Made by a program: the position numbers and the translations under genes. A stretch of 64,000 nt of DNA. It comes from Solimonas marina (GTDB taxonomy: Bacteria; Pseudomonadota; Gammaproteobacteria; Nevskiales; Nevskiaceae). Position 1 is the stretch's first letter. Each line of letters begins with the position of its first letter. Under the pieces are notes generated by a model that was given only the letters and a program-made list of their open reading frames with translations, had not been told where the DNA came from and made no database searches. The stretch spans positions 1 through 64,000 of the forward strand of contig NZ_JAAVXB010000016.1 in the NCBI RefSeq assembly GCF_012241385.1, written 5' to 3'. Shown here one piece after another: positions 25,360 through 33,395 of this stretch.

Positions 25360-25800
25360 GTGACTGTGGGGACTAAGTTTGCATATGAGAGTCGAAATTG
25401 GATTGAATACAGGAGGTTGCCGGATTTACTAGAGGTCGACTTCCATTACGGCCCGCATGATCACGAGACGAGGCATCTCCCTTATTGGGAGAAAATGCAG
25501 CTAGTTTGGGTGCGCTCTCTAGGCGCTTTGCAGTCCGCGCAGTCACGGCGAAAGCAATTCGTCCTATTTACTCACGGAGCCTCAACATCTAGGCCGGGGC
25601 GAACGACCTCTCGCAGTCAAGTCAGAAAGCTCATGCGCAGCAAAGAGGCAACTCCGTTCATAATCCGAAGGCACTGCATTGAGCATTGGGCTGTTTTTGT
25701 TGCAGCGATTAAGCCAATCGATGATGCCTTCGTGCCGCGCTCTGCTTTGGAGTTGATAAGCCAGATGGGGCGGAATTTGAGTGACGAGTACCCTCAATAG
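25360..25800 (+). CDS. Hypothetical protein (146 aa)
   Basis: The frame starts at GTG 25360 (GAGAGG before it) or at the second GTG, 25366. The product is basic in the middle: EKMQLVWVRSLGALQSAQSR, then FVLFTHGASTSRPGRTTSR, SQVRKLMRSKEATPFIIRR and CIEHWAVFVAAIKP. The strand-helix text VLFTHGxS...GxTTxRS with a later conserved-looking H-x-x-V-F pattern reminds me of uncharacterised small proteins found next to tyrosine integrases. I recognise no family. It lies 33 bp from the convergent integrase gene and is within the island, so it is accessory. Nothing more can be inferred. Confidence 0.55.
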   Translation: MTVGTKFAYESRNWIEYRRLPDLLEVDFHYGPHDHETRHLPYWEKMQLVWVRSLGALQSAQSRRKQFVLFTHGASTSRPGRTTSRSQVRKLMRSKEATPFIIRRHCIEHWAVFVAAIKPIDDAFVPRSALELISQMGRNLSDEYPQ

Positions 25801-25833
25801 GCGCGCCTTCGACCAAGAATGCCGTCGAACTTG

Positions 25834-27072
25834 TCAGGCGGCACGCATCGCTACGACCTTGCGGCGTTCGCGCGCTGTGTCCAGATAGTCAGCCCAGGCT
25901 TGCATCATCGCCTTGCGCTCTTCGAGGAATGCCGCACGGTCGTACGCCGCGCCGAGTGGGCCGGCAGCCTTGTGCGACAGCTGGCGCTCAATCGCGTCGG
26001 GCTTCCAGCCCATCTCGGCCAGTAGGCTCCGCGCCATGGCCCGGAAGCCGTGGGCGGTCATTTCCTCATTGGTAAAGCCCATATTGCGGAGTGCCTGGCG
26101 CACCGCATTCTCGGAGAGCGGTCGCAGCCGCGTTTTGGGCGTTGGGAAGACATAACGAGGGGAATCCGGGCGCAAGCCGAGGCTGTGGCCGGTCAGCGGG
26201 TAGAGCTCTTGAAGGATCGCCACCGCCTGGGCGGGCAGGGGAACGATGTGGCTGGCTCCGGTGTGACGCTTGGTCTTGTTGACGACGTAGCGCCACTGCG
26301 CGGCCTCCAGGTCGAGCTGGGGCCATTGCATCTGGCGGATCTCGCCCGGGCGCTGGAAGAGCAGGGCGGAGAGCTTGAGGGCTGCGCGGACTTCAGGGGT
26401 GCCCTTGTAGTCGTGGATCGCGCGCATGAGCCGGCCGACGTCGTCAGGATCAGTGAAGGCTGCGAAGTGCTTGACCGGCTTGATCCGGCGCTCGCCCTTC
26501 AGCGCGAGGGTTGGGTCGTTTTCCGCAATGCCGCGCCGAATGGCGTAGCGGAAGATCTGTCCGACGATGGTCCGCGCCCGGCGGGCGGTTTCATCGACAC
26601 CACGTTGGCGAATCCGATCGAAAACCGCGATCAGATCGCGGGTCTTGATCTCCGTGATCTGTCGCGCACCAAGATAGGGCAGCACGTCGCGATCCAGCAG
26701 GCGGCGGACCGACGCGCGATATTCGTCGGAGTTCGCCGACATCTCGTCGGCCTCCCAGCGATCGGTGACCGCCGCGAAAGCGTCCGCCACAGTGGCTTCT
26801 TGGGCCTCCCGCGCTTCTTTGCGGTGTGCGCTGGGGTCAACCCCTTCGGCGACCAGCCGGCGCGCCTCATCCCGGCGCTGGCGGGCCAAGCTCAGGGGAA
26901 TCAGGGGGTAGGTCCCCAGGCTGATGCTCTTTTCCTTGCCCCCGAAGCTGTACGAGAAGCGCCACCACTTCGAGCCGTTCGGATTGACGAGGACGAACAG
27001 GCCGAGTTCCTTGGGGAGCTTGTAAGGCTTGTCCTTCTGCTTGGCGTTGCGAATCTGGATGTCGGTCAGCAT
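25834..27072 (-). CDS. int: P4-type tyrosine recombinase/integrase
   Basis: The 412-residue protein has the P4-integrase layout: an N-terminal DUF4102 arm-binding domain (MLTDIQIRNAKQKDKPYKLP to LGTYPLIPLSLARQRRDEAR), a SAM-like core-binding domain at about 100-200, and a catalytic domain with the tetrad: Arg in LLFQRPGEIRQM near 241, HxxR in TAHGFRAMARSLL near 346, His in LSHKAAG near 370 and the nucleophile Tyr in AYDRAAFLEERK near 379. The gene starts about 174 bp from the 3' end of tRNA-Phe and reads away from it, the standard position of an integrase at its attachment tRNA. It is therefore the most probable integrase for the genomic island to its left. Confidence 0.9.
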   Translation of the reverse strand: MLTDIQIRNAKQKDKPYKLPKELGLFVLVNPNGSKWWRFSYSFGGKEKSISLGTYPLIPLSLARQRRDEARRLVAEGVDPSAHRKEAREAQEATVADAFAAVTDRWEADEMSANSDEYRASVRRLLDRDVLPYLGARQITEIKTRDLIAVFDRIRQRGVDETARRARTIVGQIFRYAIRRGIAENDPTLALKGERRIKPVKHFAAFTDPDDVGRLMRAIHDYKGTPEVRAALKLSALLFQRPGEIRQMQWPQLDLEAAQWRYVVNKTKRHTGASHIVPLPAQAVAILQELYPLTGHSLGLRPDSPRYVFPTPKTRLRPLSENAVRQALRNMGFTNEEMTAHGFRAMARSLLAEMGWKPDAIERQLSHKAAGPLGAAYDRAAFLEERKAMMQAWADYLDTARERRKVVAMRAA

Positions 27073-27177
27073 GGCGCGAGGTGTTACCCGATGAGCGGAT
27101 TTGCGCCAAAGTTACCCGACGAGTTACCCGATGCAAGCGCCGGATGCTGCTGGACGTCGCTGGACGTCGAAAAACAG

Positions 27178-27210
27178 AAAACCAAAGAAAAACCGCGCAA
27201 AAGCGCGGTT
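27178..27210 (-). terminator. Rho-independent terminator downstream of tRNA-Phe (minus strand)
   Basis: Arms AACCGCGC (27191-27198) and GCGCGGTT (27203-27210) form an 8-bp stem with a 4-nt loop; on the minus strand the sequence continues TTTCTTTGGTTTTC. It ends the tRNA-Phe transcript before the integrase gene. Confidence 0.85.
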
Positions 27211-27245
27211 ATCTGGACTACTTCGGACCTCGCAGGACGTATAAA

Positions 27246-27321
27246 TGGTGGCCGGGGACGGAATCGAACCGCCGACACGGGGATTTTCAATCCCCTGCTC
27301 TACCGACTGAGCTACCCGGCC
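27246..27321 (-). tRNA. tRNA-Phe(GAA)
   Basis: A 76-nt cloverleaf on the minus strand: acceptor GGCCGGG/CCCGGCC, D arm GCTCAGTCGGTAGAGC, anticodon loop in GGGGATTGAAAATCCCC with GAA, T arm GGCGGTTCGATTCCGTC, discriminator A and encoded CCA. It is the attachment target of the adjacent integrase: the 3' end (27246 side) faces the island. Confidence 0.95.
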
Positions 27322-27375
27322 GGCCGTGCGAGGCCGCGTATTAAAGCGGCGCGAACGGTGAACGTCAAGCCGAAT

Positions 27376-27657
27376 TCACTCTGGCTTGGTTTCCGGAGGC
27401 ACGAAGCCGGTCTGCGTCAGCTCGCCGCCGTCGAAGAAGAACTTCTCCATCTCCTCGCTGAGCAGCTTGCGCGATTGCGGGTCGGCCAGCGCCAGGCGGT
27501 ACTCGTTGATCAGGCGCGTCTGATGCTGCAGCCACATCTGCCAGGCCTGCTTGGAAACCTGTTCGTAGATGCGTTTGCCGAGCGGGCCCGGCATGGGCGG
27601 GCGGTCTAGGCCTTCGGCGTCGGTGCCGAGCTTGATGCAGTGAACGGTGCGGCTCAT
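27376..27657 (-). CDS. yggX: Fe(2+)-trafficking protein YggX
   Basis: The 93-residue product matches YggX, a small cytoplasmic protein linked to iron-sulphur cluster protection. [11 protein letters not shown] at the N-terminus contains the conserved Cys7, [20 protein letters not shown] in the centre and [23 protein letters not shown] at the end are family hallmarks; length is typical (about 90). The start overlaps the mutY stop as ATGA, a conserved mutY-yggX pairing: MutY is an iron-sulphur glycosylase and YggX helps such enzymes withstand oxidation. It ends about 55 bp upstream of the tRNA-Phe gene on the same strand. Confidence 0.95.
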   Translation of the reverse strand: MSRTVHCIKLGTDAEGLDRPPMPGPLGKRIYEQVSKQAWQMWLQHQTRLINEYRLALADPQSRKLLSEEMEKFFFDGGELTQTGFVPPETKPE

Positions 27658-28706
27658 GAGGATGTCTTGGCGTGGAGCGAGTCGAGCATTTTACGGATTG
27701 GCGCCGGCAGGCCCAAGGTTGCCAGGCGGTCGGCGTCTATCCATTGCCAGCGCGATTCGGCAACGGCGGCGGCGCCGGCGCTCGCGCGCAGCCGGGTCGG
27801 CTGCAATTCGAGGTCGAAGTGCGTGAAGCTGTGCGAGAACGGCGGCAGCGTTTCGATCGCGCTTGCGTCGAGGTTTTGCGCGGCCAGCCAGTCCGCCAGC
27901 GATGGGTCGGTATCGGCGAGCAGCGGCGGGCACCACAGCGCGCCCCACAGGCCGCTCGGTGGACGGCGTTCCATCAGCAGGCGGTCGGCGCTGTCGTAAG
28001 CCAGCAGCAGCTGCGTGCGGCGCTGCGGGCGCGCACGCGCCGGTTTCGGCGCGGGGTATTGCGCGATGGTGCCGTCGATGCGCGCCTGGCAATCGGCCTG
28101 TACCGGACACAGCAGGCAACGTGGCTTGCGCGCGGTGCAGATCGACGCGCCGAGGTCCATCAGCGCCTGCGTGTAATCAGCCAGCCGCTCGTGCGGTAGC
28201 AGGCGCTCGGCGAGCGTCCACAGCTGCTTCTGCACGGCTGGGACGCCGGGCCAGCCGCCGATGGCGGCGTGCCGCGCCAACACGCGGCGCACATTGCCGT
28301 CGAGAATGGCGTGGCGCTGGCCGTGCGCCTGCGCGAGGATCGCACCGGCGGTCGAGCGGCCGATGCCGGGCAGTGCGGCCATCGCGTCGAAGTCGCGCGG
28401 GAATTCGCCGTCGTGTTCGGCGACGACGACCTGCGCGCAGCGGTGCAGATTGCGCGCGCGGGCGTAGTAGCCGAGGCCGGCCCACAGCGCGAGCACGTCG
28501 TCGAGCGGTGCCGCGGCGAGGCTGGCGACGTCGGGAAAGCGCGCGAGGAAGCGCGCGAAGTACGGAATGACGGTCGTCACCTGCGTCTGCTGCAGCATGA
28601 CCTCCGACAGCCAGACGCGGTAGGGCGCGCGCGGGTGCTGCCAGGGCAGATCGTGCCGGCCGTGTTCGTCGAACCAGGACAGCAGGCGGTCGGCGAAGGG
28701 GCTCAT
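27654..28706 (-). CDS. mutY: A/G-specific adenine DNA glycosylase MutY
   Basis: The 350-residue protein removes adenine mispaired with 8-oxoguanine. The catalytic helix-hairpin-helix is [19 protein letters not shown] near residue 110, with the Asp of the active site in [13 protein letters not shown] near 135; [20 protein letters not shown] near 35 carries the conserved Glu. Four cysteines bind the 4Fe-4S cluster ([17 protein letters not shown], about 190-206). The C-terminal NUDIX-like domain recognises 8-oxoG ([14 protein letters not shown] near 245). Its stop overlaps yggX, and its start overlaps the upstream gene stop (ATGA), so the operon SRPBCC-mutY-yggX is coupled throughout. Confidence 0.95.
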   Translation of the reverse strand: MSPFADRLLSWFDEHGRHDLPWQHPRAPYRVWLSEVMLQQTQVTTVIPYFARFLARFPDVASLAAAPLDDVLALWAGLGYYARARNLHRCAQVVVAEHDGEFPRDFDAMAALPGIGRSTAGAILAQAHGQRHAILDGNVRRVLARHAAIGGWPGVPAVQKQLWTLAERLLPHERLADYTQALMDLGASICTARKPRCLLCPVQADCQARIDGTIAQYPAPKPARARPQRRTQLLLAYDSADRLLMERRPPSGLWGALWCPPLLADTDPSLADWLAAQNLDASAIETLPPFSHSFTHFDLELQPTRLRASAGAAAVAESRWQWIDADRLATLGLPAPIRKMLDSLHAKTSS

Positions 28707-29266
28707 GGGCTTGCGGTGTCGTGATGGGCGAGGGCCAGCCGTTCGATGCCGGCGGCGGTGCTGTGTGCCTGGCGGCGCATGACGCGTTCAATGACCCACG
28801 GGCCGATCAGCGGCGGCACCCAGAAATCCGGTTCCAGCGTTGCCGCGAAGTGCAGGCAGGTCTGCGAGCCGCAGCTCGACAGCTGCCATTGTGCAGTGCC
28901 ATAGCGCAGGTTGCTCATCGAGGGAATCACGTCGGCGCTGAGCTGGTAGACCGCGCCATCACGCCATTTGCGAACGTCCTGCACCTGCTTGAGGTGCGTG
29001 CAGAAGAAGCTGATGCAGACGCGGACGTTCGTGCGCCAGCGTTCGAGGCCGTCGGTCGGTTCCGGTAAGGCCTCGACCGATTCGATCGCATCATTGATCT
29101 TCGGCAGATTGTTGAAGTCGCTGAAGACGGCGTAGGCGTCGTCGAGCGGGGCATTCAGTGTGGCTTGCAACTCGATGCTGTAGCGCCCGTCCGCGTGGCC
29201 GACGTCGAGCTGTTCGACGCTCTCGGCGTAAGCCGCTGCGGCCATCAGGCCCAGCAGCAGCGCCAA
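28703..29266 (-). CDS. SRPBCC (START-like) family secreted protein
   Basis: The 187-residue protein is a predicted periplasmic SRPBCC/polyketide-cyclase-like lipid-binding domain (VGHADGRYSIELQATLN, DDAYAVFSDFNNLPKINDAI, LERWRTNVRVCISFFCTHL, HFAATLEPDFWVPPLIGPWV). Start at TTG 29266 lacks a positively charged n-region; extending the frame to CTG 29290 adds KYAQRCGL and gives a complete signal peptide (cleavage after AAAAYA), with the CTG overlapping the asmA stop as CTGA. The coordinates given use the conventional TTG. The gene sits between asmA and mutY in an overlapping operon. Members near MutY are usually annotated as cyclase; a ligand is not known. Confidence 0.75.
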   Translation of the reverse strand: MALLLGLMAAAAYAESVEQLDVGHADGRYSIELQATLNAPLDDAYAVFSDFNNLPKINDAIESVEALPEPTDGLERWRTNVRVCISFFCTHLKQVQDVRKWRDGAVYQLSADVIPSMSNLRYGTAQWQLSSCGSQTCLHFAATLEPDFWVPPLIGPWVIERVMRRQAHSTAAGIERLALAHHDTASP

Positions 29267-29286
29267 CCCGCATCGCTGCGCGTACT

Positions 29287-31524
29287 TCAGTTGCCGTTCG
29301 ACGACGAGTCGTCGCTCGATGACTTCTTTTTACCGAACAGGAACTCGCCGAGCTTCTTCTGGATCTCGTCCTTGTGCTTGTCGATCTCTTCGTTGACGCG
29401 GGCCTTGGCTTTTTCGCGCACTGCGGCGGCGAGGTCGATCTTGTATTTCGGCTTCCAGATGCTGCCGGTCAGATGGATCGGGATCGTCACGCCGTTGAGA
29501 TCGGACAGATCCTTGCCGCCCTGACCCTTGCTGGTCTCGACGATCGACGGCTTGGCCGTGTAGTCGAGCGTTTCGGTGACGAGGTTGATGTCGCCGCTGC
29601 CGCCGACGCGGAACAGCGGGCTCGCGGCATCGAGATCGTCGCTGTGCAGCACGCCGTCGTTGAGCTTGCCGCTGACGCTGATCGACGCGAAGTCGGTAAC
29701 CGGCGCGCTGTCCTCGGTGTAGTTGAGATTGCCGGCGAGCGCCGCCTGCGCCTTGCGGATCAGGTAGCCGAGGTTGAAGCCCTTGACGGCGCCGTTCTTC
29801 GCCGACGCAGCAACACTGCCGTCCAGTGTCTTGCGCAGCGCGCCGACGGTCTTGCCGTGCGCGACGAGATCGGCGCTGAAATCGGCCGTACCACTGATGG
29901 AGTCCTTGCCGGTGAAGTCCTTCAGGAACGGTCCTGCCTGGAACGACGAGAGCTTCGTCGTCACGGCGAAGCCCGGCGACGCGCCCGGCGTATAGCGGTG
30001 GCTCAGCGACACGCTGCCGCCATAGAGTTTCGCGCTCAGGCTCTGCGCCTTCACGGCGGAGAGGCCGTGGCCCGACAGCTTGAGGCGGATGTCGGACAGC
30101 TTGAGGTTCTTGATCTTCAGGCTCGCGAGATCGGCCGTGCCGTCGACGTTGAGCTTGTTGAGCGCATCGACCGGCAGCTCGATGTCGTTGATGTTCTCGG
30201 TCTCGCCGGACGCCGTCTGCACCTTGCCGTCCTCCTTCGCCGGCGGCGGCAGGTAGCGGTCGGCGTCGAGGTTGTCGATCTGCAGGCCGAACGAGGCGGC
30301 CTGGGTCTTGAAGTCGGTGACGGCGACCTGGCCCTTGATCTTCGTCTGGTCGAGCGTGATCAGCAGATTCTGCAGGCTCGCGCTGTTCGCCGTCGCGTCG
30401 AGCTGTGCGTTCATGCTCGCCTCGGACAGCGCTTTCGGGTCGGCCGTGTTGAGCTTGACGCCGAACGTTTCAAGCAGCTTGCGCGGGCTGAACGCCGAAA
30501 CCGAGATCGGTCCCTGGAAATGCGGCTTGCCGCCGGCCAGGCCGCTGCCCTTGATGTTGGTCGCCAGCGTCAGGTCGGCGGCCTGCAGCTTGCCGTGCTG
30601 CAGACCGAACGTGCCGTCCTTCGCGTTGTACGCGACTTCGCCGCCGAAGGTGACGGTCTGCTTGCCGTTCGGAATCGAATCGCCGCTGACGGTCGTTTCC
30701 ATCGTCAGCGCGTTGAGATTGAAGACCTGCGCGGCCAGATCGGCGACGAGACGCGTCTTCACCGTCGTGTCGAGGTCGAGGCCGGCGGCCTTGCCCTTGA
30801 CCGTCAGCTTCAGGCCGTCGGTGTCGAGCTTCTGCGTCTTGAAGTCCGGCTTGAACGTGCCGCCGAGCGCGATGTCGACCTGCGCGGCAGGCGCTTTCGA
30901 GATCACCGTCGTCGACATGTCGATGTCGAACGGGTCGTGCATGTTCAGTGCGCCCGTCTTCAGGTGCATCTTCTGCAGCTCGTAATGTGCGCCGCCCTGC
31001 GCATCGTCGTAGACGACCGCGCCGTCATCGACGGTGATGCCGCCGACATTGATGTCGTCGAACGTGAACTGGGTGCTGGCTTTCGCCTCCACCGGCGCCT
31101 GTTCGGGCTTTTGTTTCTGACGGTCGATCAGGTCCTGCCAGTTCGTCACGCCGCTTTTGTTCTTCGCCAGATTCACGTGCAGGCCGTCGAGGGCCACGCC
31201 GTCGACTTCGATCTGCTTGTCGAACAGCAGCGGCAGCAGCTTGACGCCGACGCGGACCTGATGGACTTCGGCGAACGGCGTGTCGCCGAAGCCGGCAGCG
31301 TTGCCGAGCCTGGCGTCGGACAACTGGACCGCGAGCCACGGGAAGACGCTCAGCTTGATGTCGCCGAGCACGAATTCGCGACCGGTCGCCTGCTTGACCT
31401 CGTCCTGGATCTTTCCGCGGTAGTCGTTGGGGTCGAAGATCATGACCGCGGCGATCAGCGCAGCAATCACCAGCACGACAAGGCTGCCGAGGACCAGCAG
31501 GACGATTTTCAGAGGCTTGGCCAT
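29287..31524 (-). CDS. asmA: AsmA family protein
   Basis: The 745-residue protein begins with an N-terminal membrane anchor (IVLLVLGSLVVLVIAALIAAVMIF) directly followed by the AsmA entry FDPNDYRGKIQDEVKQATGREF. The rest is a long repetitive beta-rich periplasmic body (GDIKLSVFPWLAVQLSDARL, LDGLHVNLAKNKSGVTNW) and the AsmA_2-type C-terminal part (LRKTLDGSVAASAKNGAVKG, DLSDLNGVTIPIHLTGS, IWKPKYKIDLAAAV). AsmA-like proteins bridge inner and outer membranes in lipid transport. The acidic/polar tail SSSDDSSSNGN is usual. It opens the minus-strand operon ending in yggX. Confidence 0.9.
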   Translation of the reverse strand: MAKPLKIVLLVLGSLVVLVIAALIAAVMIFDPNDYRGKIQDEVKQATGREFVLGDIKLSVFPWLAVQLSDARLGNAAGFGDTPFAEVHQVRVGVKLLPLLFDKQIEVDGVALDGLHVNLAKNKSGVTNWQDLIDRQKQKPEQAPVEAKASTQFTFDDINVGGITVDDGAVVYDDAQGGAHYELQKMHLKTGALNMHDPFDIDMSTTVISKAPAAQVDIALGGTFKPDFKTQKLDTDGLKLTVKGKAAGLDLDTTVKTRLVADLAAQVFNLNALTMETTVSGDSIPNGKQTVTFGGEVAYNAKDGTFGLQHGKLQAADLTLATNIKGSGLAGGKPHFQGPISVSAFSPRKLLETFGVKLNTADPKALSEASMNAQLDATANSASLQNLLITLDQTKIKGQVAVTDFKTQAASFGLQIDNLDADRYLPPPAKEDGKVQTASGETENINDIELPVDALNKLNVDGTADLASLKIKNLKLSDIRLKLSGHGLSAVKAQSLSAKLYGGSVSLSHRYTPGASPGFAVTTKLSSFQAGPFLKDFTGKDSISGTADFSADLVAHGKTVGALRKTLDGSVAASAKNGAVKGFNLGYLIRKAQAALAGNLNYTEDSAPVTDFASISVSGKLNDGVLHSDDLDAASPLFRVGGSGDINLVTETLDYTAKPSIVETSKGQGGKDLSDLNGVTIPIHLTGSIWKPKYKIDLAAAVREKAKARVNEEIDKHKDEIQKKLGEFLFGKKKSSSDDSSSNGN

Positions 31525-31608
31525 GGGCGGGGTCTCATGGAGGGCCGGTTCTCGCGCGAAGCAGCCACAAGTGTAGGGAAAAAGATCGACTTGACGATGA
31601 ACGTGGCC

Positions 31609-31821
31609 TCAGCCGCCGCCGATGGCCTGCACGATCAGGATTTCGTCGCCGGCCTTCAACGACGGTTCGGTATGTCTTGAGCGCGGCACGATGTCGCCGT
31701 TGACCTCGACCGCGACCCGGCGCCCGGCCAGATCCAGCGCCTGCAGCAGCGCCGAAATGCTCATCGCGGCCGGCAGGGGCCGGGGCTCGCCGTTGACGCG
31801 GATTTGCGGTGCGCTCGACAT
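31609..31821 (-). CDS. thiS: Sulfur carrier protein ThiS
   Basis: The 70-residue protein from ATG 31821 has the ubiquitin-like ThiS fold: QIRVNGEPRPLPAAMSISAL, LAGRRVAVEVNGDIVPRS, LKAGDEILIVQAIGGG, ending in the diglycine that is thiocarboxylated for thiazole synthesis. A start at ATG 31839 adds six residues; the shorter form matches the family. The usual partner thiG is not adjacent: it lies at 58415-59206 on the other strand. The gene sits alone upstream of asmA (85 bp gap). Confidence 0.9.
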   Translation of the reverse strand: MSSAPQIRVNGEPRPLPAAMSISALLQALDLAGRRVAVEVNGDIVPRSRHTEPSLKAGDEILIVQAIGGG

Positions 31822-31913
31822 AGGTCCATTTTCAGGCATCGGGGCGCCAATGGTCTCCGCTTGCGCCGTTCACTTCAACGTCGGGAGCGTCGGGGGCGGC
31901 GGCCCGGACAGCG

Positions 31914-31939
31914 AAAAGCCCCGCCGCGGCGGGGCTTTT
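31914..31939. terminator. Bidirectional rho-independent terminator
   Basis: A perfect 12-bp stem, AAAAGCCCCGCC at 31914-31925 against GGCGGGGCTTTT at 31928-31939, with A-rich and T-rich sides, works in both directions. It lies between the CsbD-like gene (minus strand, ends 31964) and thiS, ending the CsbD-like transcript. Confidence 0.9.
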
Positions 31940-31963
31940 CAGGAGCCGGAGGACGGCGGCGGC

Positions 31964-32260
31964 TCAGTGCTTGCGGACGTCCTGCCATTTCTCGCGGATC
32001 GCTTCGGCCGCCCCTTTGACGGTGTCGGCGGCATCGTCGATCTTCGCTTTCACGTTGCCCTTGACCTCTTCGGCGCGGCCCTCGGCACGCTGGCGGGTAC
32101 CTTCGGCGGCCATTTCGCGGTCGTCGATGGCATCGCCGACTTTCTCACGTACCTTGCCGGCGACCTGCTTGGTCTTGCCGCGCGCGCGGTCGGCCTCGGC
32201 ACTGTGACGTGCCTGATCGACCGCCGACTGTGTTTCACGCTTGGCCTGATTGGTGTCCAT
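31964..32260 (-). CDS. CsbD-like / stress-associated helical protein
   Basis: A 98-residue, strongly hydrophilic helical protein starting MDTNQAKRETQSAVDQARH. Repeats like DRARGKTKQVAGKVREKVGD and AEEVKGNVKAKIDDAADTVKG match the CsbD-like pattern (G-x-x-K-x-x-x-G). Related proteins are induced in stationary phase or by osmotic and envelope stress. The frame is open well upstream of ATG 32260, but that DNA encodes only shadow sequence. It is the only gene in its transcript and ends in the terminator at 31914. Confidence 0.85.
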   Translation of the reverse strand: MDTNQAKRETQSAVDQARHSAEADRARGKTKQVAGKVREKVGDAIDDREMAAEGTRQRAEGRAEEVKGNVKAKIDDAADTVKGAAEAIREKWQDVRKH

Positions 32261-32470
32261 GGCGTTGCTCCGGTTGACGGCGCAAATCCCGGAAACGGGA
32301 TTCCGCCGGGAATTGAAGGCAACGTCATGGTGAACGATAGGCTCTGAATCGGCCGTTAACCTCTCCCGTGCCAAGGCATCCGTGGCGGGGCGCCGGGTCG
32401 CGATGTTCCGGCACGCGGACCGAGCGGCTATGCTGAACGCTGAGATCAGAACAAGAACGAGGAGAGTCCG

Positions 32471-33262
32471 ATGCCGTATGCCGCCGTCAATGGCCAGAAT
32501 CTGTACTACGAGGACAGCGGATCGACGAGGCCCGTCGTCGTGTTCTCGCACGGCCTGCTGATGGATCACGAGATGTTCGCTCCCCAGGTCGACGCGCTGC
32601 GCGAACGCTATCGCTGCATCGTCTGGGACGAGCGCGGGCACGGGCTGACGGCCGGCGGGACGCTCGCGCCGTTCTCGTACTACGACTCGGCCGACGATCT
32701 GGTCGCGCTGCTCGACCATCTCGGCATCGAATCCGCCGTGCTCGCCGGCATGAGCCAGGGCGGCTATCTTTCCCTGCGCTGTGCGCTGCGGCATCCGCAG
32801 CGCGTGCGGGCGCTGGTGCTGATCGACACGCAGGCGCAGACGGAGGACGCGACGAAGACGGCCGGCTACCGGCAGATGATCGACGTCTGGGCACAACAGG
32901 GCCTGCCGCAGCCGGTCGCCGACACGATCGCGCAGATCATTCTGGGTGCGGGCTGGGCCGGCGCTGCGGTCTGGCAGGACAAATGGCGCGGCTGGCAGCC
33001 GCACAATCTGCTCGGCTGCTTCCAGGCGCTCGTCTCGCGCGACGACGTCAGTGACCGCCTGCGCGACATCGAGGTTCCGGCGCTGGTCGTCCATGGCGAA
33101 GCCGATGCGGCGATCGCGCTCGATCGCGCGCGCGATATGGCCGGCCGCCTCCCGGACGCGGAACTGGTCGTCGTGCCGGGCGCCGGTCACGCGGCGAATC
33201 TCACGAATCCGCAGCCGGTGAATGCCGCGATCCTGCGCTTTCTGGAGGCGCTGGACGACTGA
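32471..33262 (+). CDS. Alpha/beta hydrolase
   Basis: The 263-residue protein fits the alpha/beta hydrolase fold: oxyanion region VVVFSHGLLMDHEMF near residue 21, IVWDERGHGLTAG near 53, nucleophile elbow LAGMSQGGYLSLR near 91 (Ser in GMSQGG), the acid in VVHGEADAAIALD near 206 and the catalytic His in VPGAGHAANLTNP near 232. It is similar to the 3-oxoadipate enol-lactonase/pimeloyl-ester hydrolase group, but substrate cannot be assigned. It starts with a good ribosome site (GAGGAGAG) and reads toward the AraC-type gene, which is convergent. It could serve ester hydrolysis in hydrocarbon metabolism, but linkage to the cluster is not shown. Confidence 0.85.
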   Translation: MPYAAVNGQNLYYEDSGSTRPVVVFSHGLLMDHEMFAPQVDALRERYRCIVWDERGHGLTAGGTLAPFSYYDSADDLVALLDHLGIESAVLAGMSQGGYLSLRCALRHPQRVRALVLIDTQAQTEDATKTAGYRQMIDVWAQQGLPQPVADTIAQIILGAGWAGAAVWQDKWRGWQPHNLLGCFQALVSRDDVSDRLRDIEVPALVVHGEADAAIALDRARDMAGRLPDAELVVVPGAGHAANLTNPQPVNAAILRFLEALDD

Positions 33263-33395
33263 TCGGCAGCGCCTGTCTTCCTCAGGCCGATGACGAACGC
33301 GCGGCACGATCCCGCGTCTGGAGTCGTCAAGACTTGATGGGCAGATGGCCGGCGACCTCCGAAGTGAGGTCTGGCACGTACTTGCTGTCCGCCGT

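Noticed and set aside
1..25800. Second copy of the tRNA-Phe 3' end (left attachment site)
   Set aside because: Looked for by eye around tRNA-like GATTCC/GGTTCGA text; only a weak partial match near 4529 was seen, inside the IS.
29374..31680. 768-residue plus-strand frame opposite asmA
   Set aside because: A composition shadow of the AsmA gene: Arg/Val/Asp-rich text and no domain.
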